Assembly: GCA_002369075.1 (NCBI GenBank)
Contig: DFEG01000040.1
Span: 4,166 to 68,165 of the forward strand
Length of the DNA stretch: 64,000 bases
Source of the DNA: Bacteroidales bacterium UBA3808
GTDB taxonomy: Bacteria; Bacteroidota; Bacteroidia; Bacteroidales; Paludibacteraceae
Reading direction: 5' to 3'
Part shown: positions 42,496 through 50,149 of the stretch, one piece after another
Layout: each line of letters starts with the position of its first letter
Position numbering within the stretch: position 1 is the stretch's first letter
Notes under the pieces: model-generated
The model's input: only the letters and a program-made list of their open reading frames with translations
Database searches by the model: none
What the model was told of the DNA's origin: nothing
Translations under genes and position numbers: made by a program

Positions 42496-43458
42496 CTATT
42501 TGCGTTTCACAAAATTATATATATCTTTTATTTTCCTTGCTATTATGTCATTACCATATCCGAGCCTTGCTATCCGTTCCCGTCCATTCGTACGGTCATA
42601 TTGCTCTGCATACCTGAAAGCCTTATTTAATTGCTCCGCACAGTTCCATGCATCGTAGCAGGTAAAATAACATCCTTCTGTATCACCTATCACATACTCC
42701 GCGTCACCAACACGTGTTGTCACTATCGGGCATCCACATACCATCGCTTCCTTGATAAACTGCGGACTTCCTTCCGTCTTGCTCGTCATCAAACATACAT
42801 CCACGGCATGCATCAACTTGTTCACCTCCGCTCTTGTATATCCCCTCAACTCTATCAACTCTACATTGTTCAATTTTGCAACAGCCTGTTTCGCCAGTTC
42901 CGGATTCTTCACTTCTGTCTGAAAATCACTACTGAAAAGGATATATTTCTTTTCCGGATTCATTTGCATTGCTTTGCGCGCCTCTGCTTTTCCCATTACG
43001 CGCCATTCGTCCCAATTGATCCCACACGGTATCACCTGATACTTCTCCGCCTCTACTTGCTCCACCATCTTCGGCGAAACAAATATATTGTAATCTGCCA
43101 TCCGTATGGCTCGCTGAGACAGGCGACGAACTTTCGGGAGATTGATGTCCGACCCATGATACGTTATCACTACCGGCATTTTTTGTGCAAGTCCCATCAA
43201 ACGCACCACCATGCATGTATAGAATCCACTCATTCCGTAATGCGCATGAATAATATCCGGTCTTATCTCACGAATGTTTTTTATCAGTTTGACCGCATCA
43301 TGCAGATAAGACAGTAATCCTTTTCCCTCTATCAAGTGCCAAGAGAAAACAAGATCATCCGCTCCTCCTGTGTTCAGAGCCATAAGCGCGTTTACCTGTT
43401 CCTCCACAAACGGCCAGCAACTATCTTTCTTTTTGACAATCAGTATTTTCATCTTCAT
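42496..43458 (-). CDS. Family 4 glycosyltransferase
   Basis: 320 residues. GT-B fold: N-terminal acceptor part with IRPDIIHAHYGMSGFYTCMV, IDITYHGSDINLPKV-like segment, C-terminal donor part KYILFSSDFQTEVKNPELAKQAVAKL and the EX7E region CLMTSKTEGSPQFIKEAMVCGCPIVTTRVGDAEYVI. Adds a sugar to a lipid-linked glycan at the cytoplasmic face. Start at MKMKILIV; the second Met is two codons later. One base overlaps the membrane GT gene. Confidence 0.9.
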   Translation of the reverse strand: MKMKILIVKKKDSCWPFVEEQVNALMALNTGGADDLVFSWHLIEGKGLLSYLHDAVKLIKNIREIRPDIIHAHYGMSGFYTCMVVRLMGLAQKMPVVITYHGSDINLPKVRRLSQRAIRMADYNIFVSPKMVEQVEAEKYQVIPCGINWDEWRVMGKAEARKAMQMNPEKKYILFSSDFQTEVKNPELAKQAVAKLNNVELIELRGYTRAEVNKLMHAVDVCLMTSKTEGSPQFIKEAMVCGCPIVTTRVGDAEYVIGDTEGCYFTCYDAWNCAEQLNKAFRYAEQYDRTNGRERIARLGYGNDIIARKIKDIYNFVKRK

Positions 43459-44987
43459 TATAATCCGCGCCCCGCCATCTTAAACCAGTTCCACGCCACG
43501 GCAGCAACAAACATAATAACGCACCAATAGGTGAACCAGCGTTTATATCGCTTGTTCGTCATAGCTATAGACAAGCCATACGCGGCAAACATCATTTCAA
43601 AAGCCATTACCGGCTGGTGGAAGCGTTCCGAGTGCGGGAAGGAGGAGAACACCAACACCACTAAATATCCCGCCGTGAAAGACAGCGGCAACAAGTGCTC
43701 CCGCCACCGCCCGGAAAGCAGTAGCGAGACCAATGCAAAAAGAGTAAAACCGGATAGAATATTCTTGATAAAATTACCGCCTACAAGTACTTTTTGCATA
43801 TCTTGTCCTTCAAACGGACTTGCCATCGTCGGGAACGGAATGGTAAAGATTAACGGAGCAAACACGGCAGTACCGGCATATCTGGCAAACGCATTACCAT
43901 GCTCGCGTTCTGCACGCCACTCCAAGTTACTATCTTGGTATCCTTCCGACCTGGCGGCATCCAACAGTTCCCTTGATTTTTCTTCCAGCCGGTTACCGGC
44001 TACGACGCCAATCAGACCGACCGCCAGCATACCGACTACGATTCGTTTGCCCCATGAGACCACCCGCGAAGAACTCATTACGACGGAGAACACGAGTGCC
44101 AACAGGGCTACCAATCCCAGCGGTGTACGGAAAGTAAAAATCGCCGCCGCGACCAGCAATACAGGCACCACTTTCCATGCCGTGAACTGCCGGCTCCGGA
44201 GCATCTGGTCCGACTGCTCCACAAAAAGGACAGCCAAGAACACCATTTCTGTTTCTTTCAGGTGCGCTCCGCAATAGTACCAGAAGTTCGGCCAAAGAGC
44301 ACAAAAGAGTGCCGCCATGCGCGCCACCTGCGGTCCGAAATTGCGATTTGCCAAACGATATAACAACACTACCGTGAATGACGACCATACGCATTTAAGC
44401 AACCGTAGAACTATGATACTATTTCCTGTCAGCCAATATACAAATCCCATATAAATACCATACCCCATATCGGATAGTTCGTCAGAGCCAGACCATTTCG
44501 TTATGTTATCATAGAAATGGAAATTACCATCGCTGATCAAGGATGCGACAAACCGCCCTAAATCATTATAATACGTTGCGTCCGCGTTCTCAAATCCAAA
44601 GGCATCGCCATATGTAGTCATGAAGATGGCATAAATCAGGAACACCCATATCACACGGGGTACGAAAGCAATGGTAAAGATACGTTTCTCGTAGTTCTTC
44701 TCCCGCCGTATTTTCTCCATCGCCGTCTGCTGCGCTGCTTTCCTGCCATAGACAAAGAACACCAACACGGACACAACACCCGAGAGCATATAATACCAGG
44801 GCAGGCTATGGGACGAGTACATAACCGTCACCACCGCCAGAGCGAGGATGAAAGTAATGACCGCATTGCGTGAGAGCCATTGGGGGTATATCTGCACTTT
44901 CTTCCGTACCCTCGGAGGCATAAACGGCGGCAGAGGCGGCTGTGGTACCCCTTGCGGGATTTCTATGTTCGGTTGTTCATTAGACAT
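43458..44987 (-). CDS. Polytopic membrane protein, GT-C/PMT-like
   Basis: 509 residues with a Pro-rich cytoplasmic N-terminus (MPPRVRKK) and about 11-12 membrane helices. Loop 1 holds GDAFGFENADATYYNDLGRF, the acidic loop of GT-C enzymes; YCGAHLKETEMVFLAVLFVEQ is a typical internal segment. Likely polyprenyl-linked-sugar-dependent transferase or glycan-chain protein. First gene of the glycan block in transcription order after the GNAT gene. Confidence 0.65.
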   Translation of the reverse strand: MSNEQPNIEIPQGVPQPPLPPFMPPRVRKKVQIYPQWLSRNAVITFILALAVVTVMYSSHSLPWYYMLSGVVSVLVFFVYGRKAAQQTAMEKIRREKNYEKRIFTIAFVPRVIWVFLIYAIFMTTYGDAFGFENADATYYNDLGRFVASLISDGNFHFYDNITKWSGSDELSDMGYGIYMGFVYWLTGNSIIVLRLLKCVWSSFTVVLLYRLANRNFGPQVARMAALFCALWPNFWYYCGAHLKETEMVFLAVLFVEQSDQMLRSRQFTAWKVVPVLLVAAAIFTFRTPLGLVALLALVFSVVMSSSRVVSWGKRIVVGMLAVGLIGVVAGNRLEEKSRELLDAARSEGYQDSNLEWRAEREHGNAFARYAGTAVFAPLIFTIPFPTMASPFEGQDMQKVLVGGNFIKNILSGFTLFALVSLLLSGRWREHLLPLSFTAGYLVVLVFSSFPHSERFHQPVMAFEMMFAAYGLSIAMTNKRYKRWFTYWCVIMFVAAVAWNWFKMAGRGL

Positions 44988-45009
44988 GTGCGTGTTTATA
45001 TAGTAGCCT

Positions 45010-45507
45010 CTACAAAGATTTTATCCAGATGACGGCATCGGATTCGAGTGTCCATGCCGGTAATGGCGTCGAGGGCGAGTATCCGGCGTTGCGGTAAAGA
45101 GCCGTACAGGCGGTGTTATTCGTAGCGATAACGGCATACAGACACCGCAGATGAAGGAAACCGAAGGCGTAAACTTCAAGCTGTTTAAGGACCTCATGCC
45201 CTACTCCTTTTCCGCGGAACTCCGGCTGGATATACATACCGATAGCTGCACGTCGGTTGCGGGGATCAAAATCAAAGAGATCGACGCAACCGAGGGTAAG
45301 ACTGTCCTGAGGACTGAAAGATTCTTCTATTACAAGGCGGAGCTGACCGTCTTTGTAGATGTCGCCGGTGGTAGAAGCGATGTAATCGCGCAAATCCTGT
45401 TGGGAGAGCGGATTATGGTTCGCACCGTCCGCCCATGCCGAAGCATCGTTCTCCCATTGATAGAGGAACGGCAAGTCAGAAGGTTCTATTTTCCGCAATG
45501 AAATCAT
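45010..45507 (-). CDS. GNAT-family N-acetyltransferase (RimJ/RimL type)
   Basis: 165 residues. Contains ISLRKIEPSDLPFLYQWENDA at the start, the acetyl-CoA pyrophosphate loop IQPEFRGKGVGHEVLKQLEVYAF and the ending ATNNTACTALYRNAGY. Substrate unknown; the RimJ/L-type opening suggests an N-terminal or amino-sugar acetyltransferase. Followed upstream by a 45-bp spacer with an 11-mer repeat. Confidence 0.88.
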   Translation of the reverse strand: MISLRKIEPSDLPFLYQWENDASAWADGANHNPLSQQDLRDYIASTTGDIYKDGQLRLVIEESFSPQDSLTLGCVDLFDFDPRNRRAAIGMYIQPEFRGKGVGHEVLKQLEVYAFGFLHLRCLYAVIATNNTACTALYRNAGYSPSTPLPAWTLESDAVIWIKSL

Positions 45508-45524
45508 TTTTATACTTATGCACT

Positions 45525-45546
45525 CGATAAAAGTCCGATAAAAGTC
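45525..45546. repeat. Intergenic 11-mer pair (CGATAAAAGTC)
   Basis: Two identical 11-mers in direct tandem. Confidence 0.85.
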
Positions 45547-45572
45547 CGAGATAATACCGACAGAGTCCGGTT

Positions 45573-45995
45573 CTATCCAAACAGGCGTTCAAAGAGACCT
45601 TTTTTCTTGGGCTGCAGGTCTTCGAGGTTACCCTGCGGAGCCGGATCGTAGGGATGTCCGGTGTGGATCATGTTGTAAATCACGCCCCAGTCCGGCAGAC
45701 CGCCGAGATTGCGGTCGTCAATCCATAGATCTGCGACCAGTTTGCGCGGCGTACCGTGCGCCGGTTCCTCCTCCGGATAATTGGAATTTACGGCATAGAA
45801 CTCCAATCCTTTGGACTTGCAATAATCCAACGCCTCCTGGAGCAGTTCGCCCTCCCTGACAGTCCAGAGGATAATCTGGTGGTGGTCTTCCTCCTGCAGT
45901 TTCTTCAGGGTCTGAATGGCAAACGGAATAGGTTTACCTATTTTCGGGTACTCGTGGGTTACAATCGTACCATCAAAATCACAAGCTATAATCAT
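45573..45995 (-). CDS. BT0820-like HAD phosphatase
   Basis: 140 residues. Small HAD with motif 1 MIIACDFDGTIVTHEYPKIG, motif 2 IILWTVREGELLQEAL and motif 4 LWIDDRNLGGLP, and no cap domain. This short type is characterised structurally in Bacteroides thetaiotaomicron (BT0820). Substrate unknown. C-terminal tail KKKGLFERLFG is basic. Flanked by spacers that carry repeats on both sides. Confidence 0.88.
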   Translation of the reverse strand: MIIACDFDGTIVTHEYPKIGKPIPFAIQTLKKLQEEDHHQIILWTVREGELLQEALDYCKSKGLEFYAVNSNYPEEEPAHGTPRKLVADLWIDDRNLGGLPDWGVIYNMIHTGHPYDPAPQGNLEDLQPKKKGLFERLFG

Positions 45996-46013
45996 AGGGT
46001 TTTACTATGTAAA

Positions 46014-46037
46014 CCGTTAAATAGTTAAAGAGTTAAA
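46014..46037. repeat. Intergenic octamer array (NNGTTAAA)
   Basis: ccgttaaa, tagttaaa, gagttaaa between the HAD gene start and the next gene. Confidence 0.8.
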
Positions 46038-46066
46038 ATGGTTTCTTTTCAAGAAACGTTAAGCTG

Positions 46067-46504
46067 TTAATAATCCTCGGCATTAGGGTCTTGTGGTGTC
46101 ATCTCCGCCTCCAATTTGCCGAGTGTCGGTTTGGTAAAATACCAAGCAATGGCAGACATCGCCGCCAACCACATCATAGGCCTGTATGCGCCCAAGAGAT
46201 AGAAAAAGGCTATGTTCACGGGCATCGTAAGACCGACGGAAAGGATACGAGCCGTCGCGACATCCCTGTATTTGTCCAGCGTATCGGGTTTGCGCCATTT
46301 GACGATATACAAGCCGAAAGGAATAGCAACAAGAGTTGCCCCGATAGCTATGTACTGAAGGATTATCCCGAAAGTCTCCTGCGGGTTGACAGGTTCAAAA
46401 TCCGGTCTCGAAGAGAGGTAATACATGACTCCGAGCACAACGAGCGTAAAAGCCATTACGCCATAATAATACCCATTGAGGTTTCTGACTATTTTTTCTT
46501 CCAT
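46067..46504 (-). CDS. Small membrane protein, function unknown
   Basis: 145 residues, four hydrophobic segments (about 15-32, 48-68, 90-108, 112-128), polar C-terminus MTPQDPNAEDY. I do not recognise the family. Conserved order between recR and a HAD gene in other Bacteroidales would be the best support for a function; I cannot check this. Confidence 0.65.
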   Translation of the reverse strand: MEEKIVRNLNGYYYGVMAFTLVVLGVMYYLSSRPDFEPVNPQETFGIILQYIAIGATLVAIPFGLYIVKWRKPDTLDKYRDVATARILSVGLTMPVNIAFFYLLGAYRPMMWLAAMSAIAWYFTKPTLGKLEAEMTPQDPNAEDY

Positions 46505-46517
46505 ATAACAAAGTGTT

Positions 46518-46545
46518 CAGCCGTCAGCAATCCGCTTTCAGCCTT
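46518..46545. repeat. Heptamer array across the recR stop (CAGCCGT)
   Basis: cagccgt, cagcaat, ccgcttt, cagcctt. Same family as the arrays in DPP IV (30906) and rsmD (49938). Confidence 0.7.
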
Positions 46546-47182
46546 TAAATTCTATTCTGTTTACAATGGACCGCCCGAGAGTAATCTCGTCGGTATATTC
46601 GAGTTGGTTTCCTACCGCCACGCCGCGCGCGATCTGGGATATTTTCAAATCGCATTTGTCATTTGGCATCGGAGATTTATCATTCATCCTATTCTGCAGG
46701 CGGCGGTAGATATAAAAATTGGTAGTGTCCCCCTCCATGGTTGTCGGCAGCGCAAGGATAACCTCGTCCACTCCGCCTTTGGAGATTCGTTCCATGAGCG
46801 AGTCTATCTCTATGTCCTTTGGACCGATCCCTTCCATGGGCGAGATAACCCCTCCGAGCACGTGGTAAACGCCGTTGTACTGGCCGGTGTTCTCGATAGA
46901 CATCACGTCCTGTACATTCTCCACGACACATATCGTAGAATGGTCTCTGCGCGTGGACGCACATATCGGACAGAGCTCGGTGTCCGAGATATTATGGCAC
47001 TCGCGGCAGTAACGGATCTCGTGTTTGAGGCGCGTAAAGGCATTAGCGAACGCCTCTACCTCCCGGTCGCTCTGACGGAGGAGATGCAACACAAGCCGCA
47101 GGGCTGTTCTACGCCCTACTCCCGGCAGCGATGCCATCTGATTGACTGCCTGTTCTAATATGACGGATGGATAGTCTGACAA
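46538..47182 (-). CDS. recR: Recombination protein RecR
   Basis: 214 residues; with RecF/RecO loads RecA at gaps. N-terminal HhH (QMASLPGVGRRTALRLVLHLL), zinc finger CRECHNISDTELCPIC, Toprim domain VVENVQDVMSIENTG..YHVLGGVISPMEGIGP and the C-terminal KISQIARGVAVGNQLEYTDEITLGRSI. An array of five heptamers inserts about 12 residues (RMNDKSPMPNDK) between YIYRRLQ and KISQIARG, where RecR proteins are normally continuous. Stop lies in another array. Confidence 0.95.
   Translation of the reverse strand: MSDYPSVILEQAVNQMASLPGVGRRTALRLVLHLLRQSDREVEAFANAFTRLKHEIRYCRECHNISDTELCPICASTRRDHSTICVVENVQDVMSIENTGQYNGVYHVLGGVISPMEGIGPKDIEIDSLMERISKGGVDEVILALPTTMEGDTTNFYIYRRLQNRMNDKSPMPNDKCDLKISQIARGVAVGNQLEYTDEITLGRSIVNRIEFKG
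46653..46687. repeat. In-gene heptamer array in recR (CATTTGT family)
   Basis: catttgt, catttgg, catcgga, gatttat, cattcat. Confidence 0.8.
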
Positions 47183-47202
47183 TTGGTGATTGGTGATTTA
47201 TG
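47182..47202. repeat. Heptamer array (ATTGGTG) at a gene junction
   Basis: attggtg, attggtg, atttatg between recR and the RSH gene; the last unit touches the RSH stop codon region. Confidence 0.8.
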
Positions 47203-48631
47203 ATTTTTTTGCCCAGCGGGCAGGGATCATACGATAGGGGTAGCGCTCGCGGATATTATCCGCGTTAGGGCAGTCAATGCGGTGAATACGGATTCCCTTG
47301 GTAACGGAGACGAAGGCAAAAATAGGGTCTCCGGGCTGCGGGTTGCAGCACTTGGAGAGGTTGTAGTCCACGTTTTTGACATTCATATCCACCTCAATTG
47401 CGAGCCCTTTAAGCTCGGATTTATCCACGTACTCCGTATGTTCGCGTATAGAGGGTGTCTCGTCATGCGTGAGGAATACCTCCCGCAGCCGTTGAATATC
47501 CTCCTTGCCGGTAGCGAGCGACTGGTACATATCCGAGACCTCTTTGTATCCCAGTTTGAGCGCCATACGGGTAATATCCGCCTCGTTGTATTCCAGTTTC
47601 CAGTTCTTGAAGCGGCGCTCGATCATTTCCTTTCCCTCCGCCGCGGACTTATACTCAATCTCCTTGAGCGCCTGACGGATCTTGTTCTTGGCTTTGGACG
47701 AAGCGACAAAATTGAGCCAGTCGGGGTTCGGGTGCTGGTTCGGAGCGGTCATCACCGACACCTGATCTCCGTTCTCAAGCTTCTGCCGTATGGAGACGTT
47801 CTGATTACGAATAGTACCTCCGACGCAGTGCGAACCCACTTCGCTATGGATAGAATAGGCAAAGTCCAATACCGTAGCACCCTCGGGAAGCCGTCGCAAA
47901 TCGCCCGTAGGGGTGAATACATAGATGTCTCCGGATTTCTGTACAATCGACCCTTTGACCCCTTTGTAGGACCAGTGCGCCGCCACACCCTGCTCCGCCA
48001 CCTCGTCCATCCGACGGGAGCGGATCTGCACCTCCACCCACCGGTTTTCGGGACCGAGAACCGTTGTATGGAGCGACTCGTATCCGTTCTCTTTTGGCAC
48101 AGAGAGCCAGTCGCGGAGCCGCTTGGGGTTAGGCTGGAAAACATCGGTAATGAGAGAATAGACCTGCCAGCAGTCCGATTTCTCTTTCTCCACCGGCGAG
48201 TCCAAGATAATACGGATGGCAAAGAGGTCGTATATCTTATCGACATCACAGTGCTGTACCTGCATCTTATGGTAGATGGAGTGAATGGACTTCGGGCGTC
48301 CCTTGATAGTAAAAGAGAAGCCCTCCGCCTTGAGTTTCGCCTCAATCGGTGCGATGAAAGATGCTATATACGCCTCGCGTTCCGCTTTCTTGGCGTTCAA
48401 CGCGTGCGCGATATATTTATAGGTACCGTAGTCGAGGAACTTGAGCGCCAGATCCTCCATTTCCGTCTTAATCTGGTACAAGCCAAGGCGGTGCGCCATA
48501 GGCGCATGCAGGTTCTGCGTCTCCCGAGCTATATGTCTCCGCCTTTCCGAATCGCCCTCTTTATCGAGCTGCCGTAGTAGTTCCAGACGCTCGTTGAGGA
48601 TCGAAAAAAGCACTTTATTGCTATCTTCCAT
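47198..48631 (-). CDS. RelA/SpoT homologue with synthetase and TGS domains but no HD hydrolase
   Basis: 477 residues from ATG 48631 (MEDSNKVLF); the frame continues to 48718 but this would cross the promoter at 48655. It begins in what is normally the last helix of the HD hydrolase domain (FSILNERLELLRQL aligns with LADRLHNMRTL), so the His-Asp metal site is absent. The pppGpp synthetase core is intact: GRPKSIHSIYHKMQ, DLFAIRIIL, PKENGYESLHTTV, VAEQGVAAHWSYKG. TGS domain (IYVFTPTGDLRRLPEGATVLDFAYSIH) and a zinc-finger/RIS part with LSKCCNPQPGD follow; no ACT domain at the end. Likely a synthetase-only long RSH; RecR and this gene share an operon. Confidence 0.88.
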   Translation of the reverse strand: MEDSNKVLFSILNERLELLRQLDKEGDSERRRHIARETQNLHAPMAHRLGLYQIKTEMEDLALKFLDYGTYKYIAHALNAKKAEREAYIASFIAPIEAKLKAEGFSFTIKGRPKSIHSIYHKMQVQHCDVDKIYDLFAIRIILDSPVEKEKSDCWQVYSLITDVFQPNPKRLRDWLSVPKENGYESLHTTVLGPENRWVEVQIRSRRMDEVAEQGVAAHWSYKGVKGSIVQKSGDIYVFTPTGDLRRLPEGATVLDFAYSIHSEVGSHCVGGTIRNQNVSIRQKLENGDQVSVMTAPNQHPNPDWLNFVASSKAKNKIRQALKEIEYKSAAEGKEMIERRFKNWKLEYNEADITRMALKLGYKEVSDMYQSLATGKEDIQRLREVFLTHDETPSIREHTEYVDKSELKGLAIEVDMNVKNVDYNLSKCCNPQPGDPIFAFVSVTKGIRIHRIDCPNADNIRERYPYRMIPARWAKKS

Positions 48632-48654
48632 TGTGTTAATCTCAAAAAACGCTG

Positions 48655-48685
48655 CAAATTTACGATTTTTTTTGCATATATCAAA
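48655..48685 (-). promoter_or_regulatory. Promoter of the RSH-recR operon
   Basis: Minus strand TTTGATATATGC and an A-tract, spacer 19 bp, TAAATTTG (48655-48662). About 17 bp leader to the 48631 start. Overlaps the opposing promoter at the same GCATATATC. Confidence 0.72.
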
Positions 48686-48702
48686 ATATTTTCGTAACTT
48701 TG
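48671..48702 (+). promoter_or_regulatory. Promoter of the 48740 gene
   Basis: TTTGCATATATCAAAAT, spacer 20 bp, TAACTTTG (48695-48702). Confidence 0.8.
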
Positions 48703-48739
48703 CAGCGTTTTTGTGCAAATAATAAAATTTAACCTAATA

Positions 48740-49498
48740 ATGAAAGCAACAAGAAACATTGTCATTTGCCTGTTAAGCATCGCCGCAATCGTGATGGCTT
48801 ACTTCTGCGTGACGAGCGTAACAACGCCTATCAAATTTGAAAACACACGTGTACAGCGTGAAGTAGCAGTAATCAAGAATCTGGTAGATCTGCGCACGGC
48901 GGAGGTTGAGTACAACCACCAGAAAGGTGTGTTCACCGCAAGCCCAGACACTCTGCTGATGTTCCTGAAGACCGCTCCGAAGAAAGAGGTATTGAAGGAA
49001 GGAAGTCTGACCGACAAGCAGTTAGAGGCAGGTCTGACCGAGCCGAAAGCCGTTAAGATTCTGAATGAAGCGAAGAAGAAAGCGCTGAAGAAGAACCAGT
49101 TTGCGGACAACGATGCGCTGTATGCCTATATCTGGGAGAATGACAAAGACGTTATCAACAACGGTTTAGCCGGTTTCCGCCGTGACACCATCGAACTGAA
49201 CATGCTCCAGGCACTCTACAAAGGCGAGTACGACGAGAAAACGATCGACAAGATTGTGACTATCCCTTACAGCGAGGGCAAGAAATTCGAGATCGAGGTG
49301 AACAACGACTATAAGACCAGTCAGGGAATCCGCGTTCCGCTGTTTGAGGCACGCGCACCGTACGAGAGCTATCTGGGCGACTTGAACAAACAGGAGCTGG
49401 TTAACCTCATTGACAAAGAGACCAAGTTGGAGCACTACGCAGGCTTGAAGGTCGGTGATATCTATTCCCCGAACAACAACGCCGGAAACTGGGAATGA
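48740..49498 (+). CDS. Membrane-anchored protein of unknown function
   Basis: 252 residues from ATG 48740 (MKATRNIV); the ORF opens 27 bp earlier inside the leader. One N-terminal hydrophobic helix (about 5-25), then a mainly helical, Lys/Glu-rich extracytoplasmic domain with SLTDKQLEAGLTEPKAVKI and YKGEYDEKTIDKIVTIPYSEG. No recognised domain. Its own promoter and high expression-type leader suggest a conserved Bacteroidales gene. Followed by rsmD on the same strand. Confidence 0.7.
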   Translation: MKATRNIVICLLSIAAIVMAYFCVTSVTTPIKFENTRVQREVAVIKNLVDLRTAEVEYNHQKGVFTASPDTLLMFLKTAPKKEVLKEGSLTDKQLEAGLTEPKAVKILNEAKKKALKKNQFADNDALYAYIWENDKDVINNGLAGFRRDTIELNMLQALYKGEYDEKTIDKIVTIPYSEGKKFEIEVNNDYKTSQGIRVPLFEARAPYESYLGDLNKQELVNLIDKETKLEHYAGLKVGDIYSPNNNAGNWE

Positions 49499-49530
49499 TA
49501 AAGGCTAAAGGCTAAGGTTAGAGGCTAATG
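49496..49530. repeat. Heptamer array at the rsmD start (GGCTAAA)
   Basis: tgataaa, ggctaaa, ggctaag, gttagag, gctaatg; the last unit contains the rsmD start codon ATG (49528) and the first contains the previous stop. Confidence 0.85.
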
Positions 49531-50094
49531 AGAATTATCTCTGGGAAATACGGGGGGCGGCGGTTGTCGCCCCCTAAAAATATCACCGCAAGGCCTACGA
49601 CGGACTTTGCGAAGGAGAGCCTGTTCAATCTACTCAACAACCGGTTGGACTTTGAGGGGATAGATATGCTGGATCTCTTTGCAGGCACAGGCGGAATAGG
49701 TATCGAGTGCGTAAGTCGCGGTGCACGGGAAGTGACCGCCGTGGAGATTGCACACGTACAGCAGAACTGGATTATCAGTTGCTGCAAGCAGTTAGGCATC
49801 CGCAATCTGAGTGTAATCCGTGGCGATGTATTCAAGTTTCTGAGTACCTGTCGGACGCAGTACGACCTGATCTTCGCCGATCCGCCTTACGCGTTAGAGC
49901 TGTTACCTACCCTGCCGGATATCATTCTGAAACCTTCAGCGGCCAGCCATCAGCCGTCAGAGGAGAGTTATCCGATTCTCAAACCCGGCGGATGGTTAGT
50001 TATCGAGCACGGCAAGGACACCGACTTCACAAGCCACCCAAGACATTACGAAACACGAACGTACGGCAGCGTACATTTCAGTTTCTTCCAATAA
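49528..50094 (+). CDS. rsmD: 16S rRNA (guanine966-N2)-methyltransferase
   Basis: 188 residues. Rossmann methyltransferase of the RsmD family: MRIISGKYGGRRLSPPKNITARPTTDFAKESLFNLL at the start, LDLFAGTGGIGIECVSRGA (SAM binding) and LIFADPPYALELLP (catalytic NPPY-like DPPY). An in-frame heptamer array inserts ASHQPSEES between IILKPS and YPILKPGGWL. The start codon lies in a repeat array. Terminated by a strong hairpin downstream. Confidence 0.93.
   Translation: MRIISGKYGGRRLSPPKNITARPTTDFAKESLFNLLNNRLDFEGIDMLDLFAGTGGIGIECVSRGAREVTAVEIAHVQQNWIISCCKQLGIRNLSVIRGDVFKFLSTCRTQYDLIFADPPYALELLPTLPDIILKPSAASHQPSEESYPILKPGGWLVIEHGKDTDFTSHPRHYETRTYGSVHFSFFQ
49938..49965. repeat. In-gene heptamer array in rsmD (AGCCATC/AGCCGTC)
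   Basis: agcggcc, agccatc, agccgtc, agaggag; encodes ASHQPSEES. Confidence 0.78.
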
Positions 50095-50103
50095 TGACGA
50101 CTA

Positions 50104-50132
50104 ATAAAAAAAGAGGCACGCGCCTCTTTTTT
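50104..50132. terminator. Bidirectional intrinsic terminator
   Basis: GAGGC (50113-50117) and GCCTC (50122-50126) around loop ACGC, flanked by A-run on the left and T-run on the right. Serves rsmD on one strand and manA on the other. Confidence 0.88.
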
Positions 50133-50149
50133 ATTTGCCCATGCAAGGT

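Noticed and set aside
46091..47158. 355-residue plus-strand frame across the small membrane gene and recR
   Set aside because: Crosses two real minus-strand genes and a spacer; no family match.
47282..48577. 431-residue plus-strand frame opposite the RSH gene
   Set aside because: No recognisable domain; it lies wholly inside a well-supported minus-strand gene.
48632..48718. Frameshifted or truncated hydrolase domain upstream of the RSH start
   Set aside because: The region is promoter and leader for two divergent genes; no HD-domain coding remains are visible in any frame.
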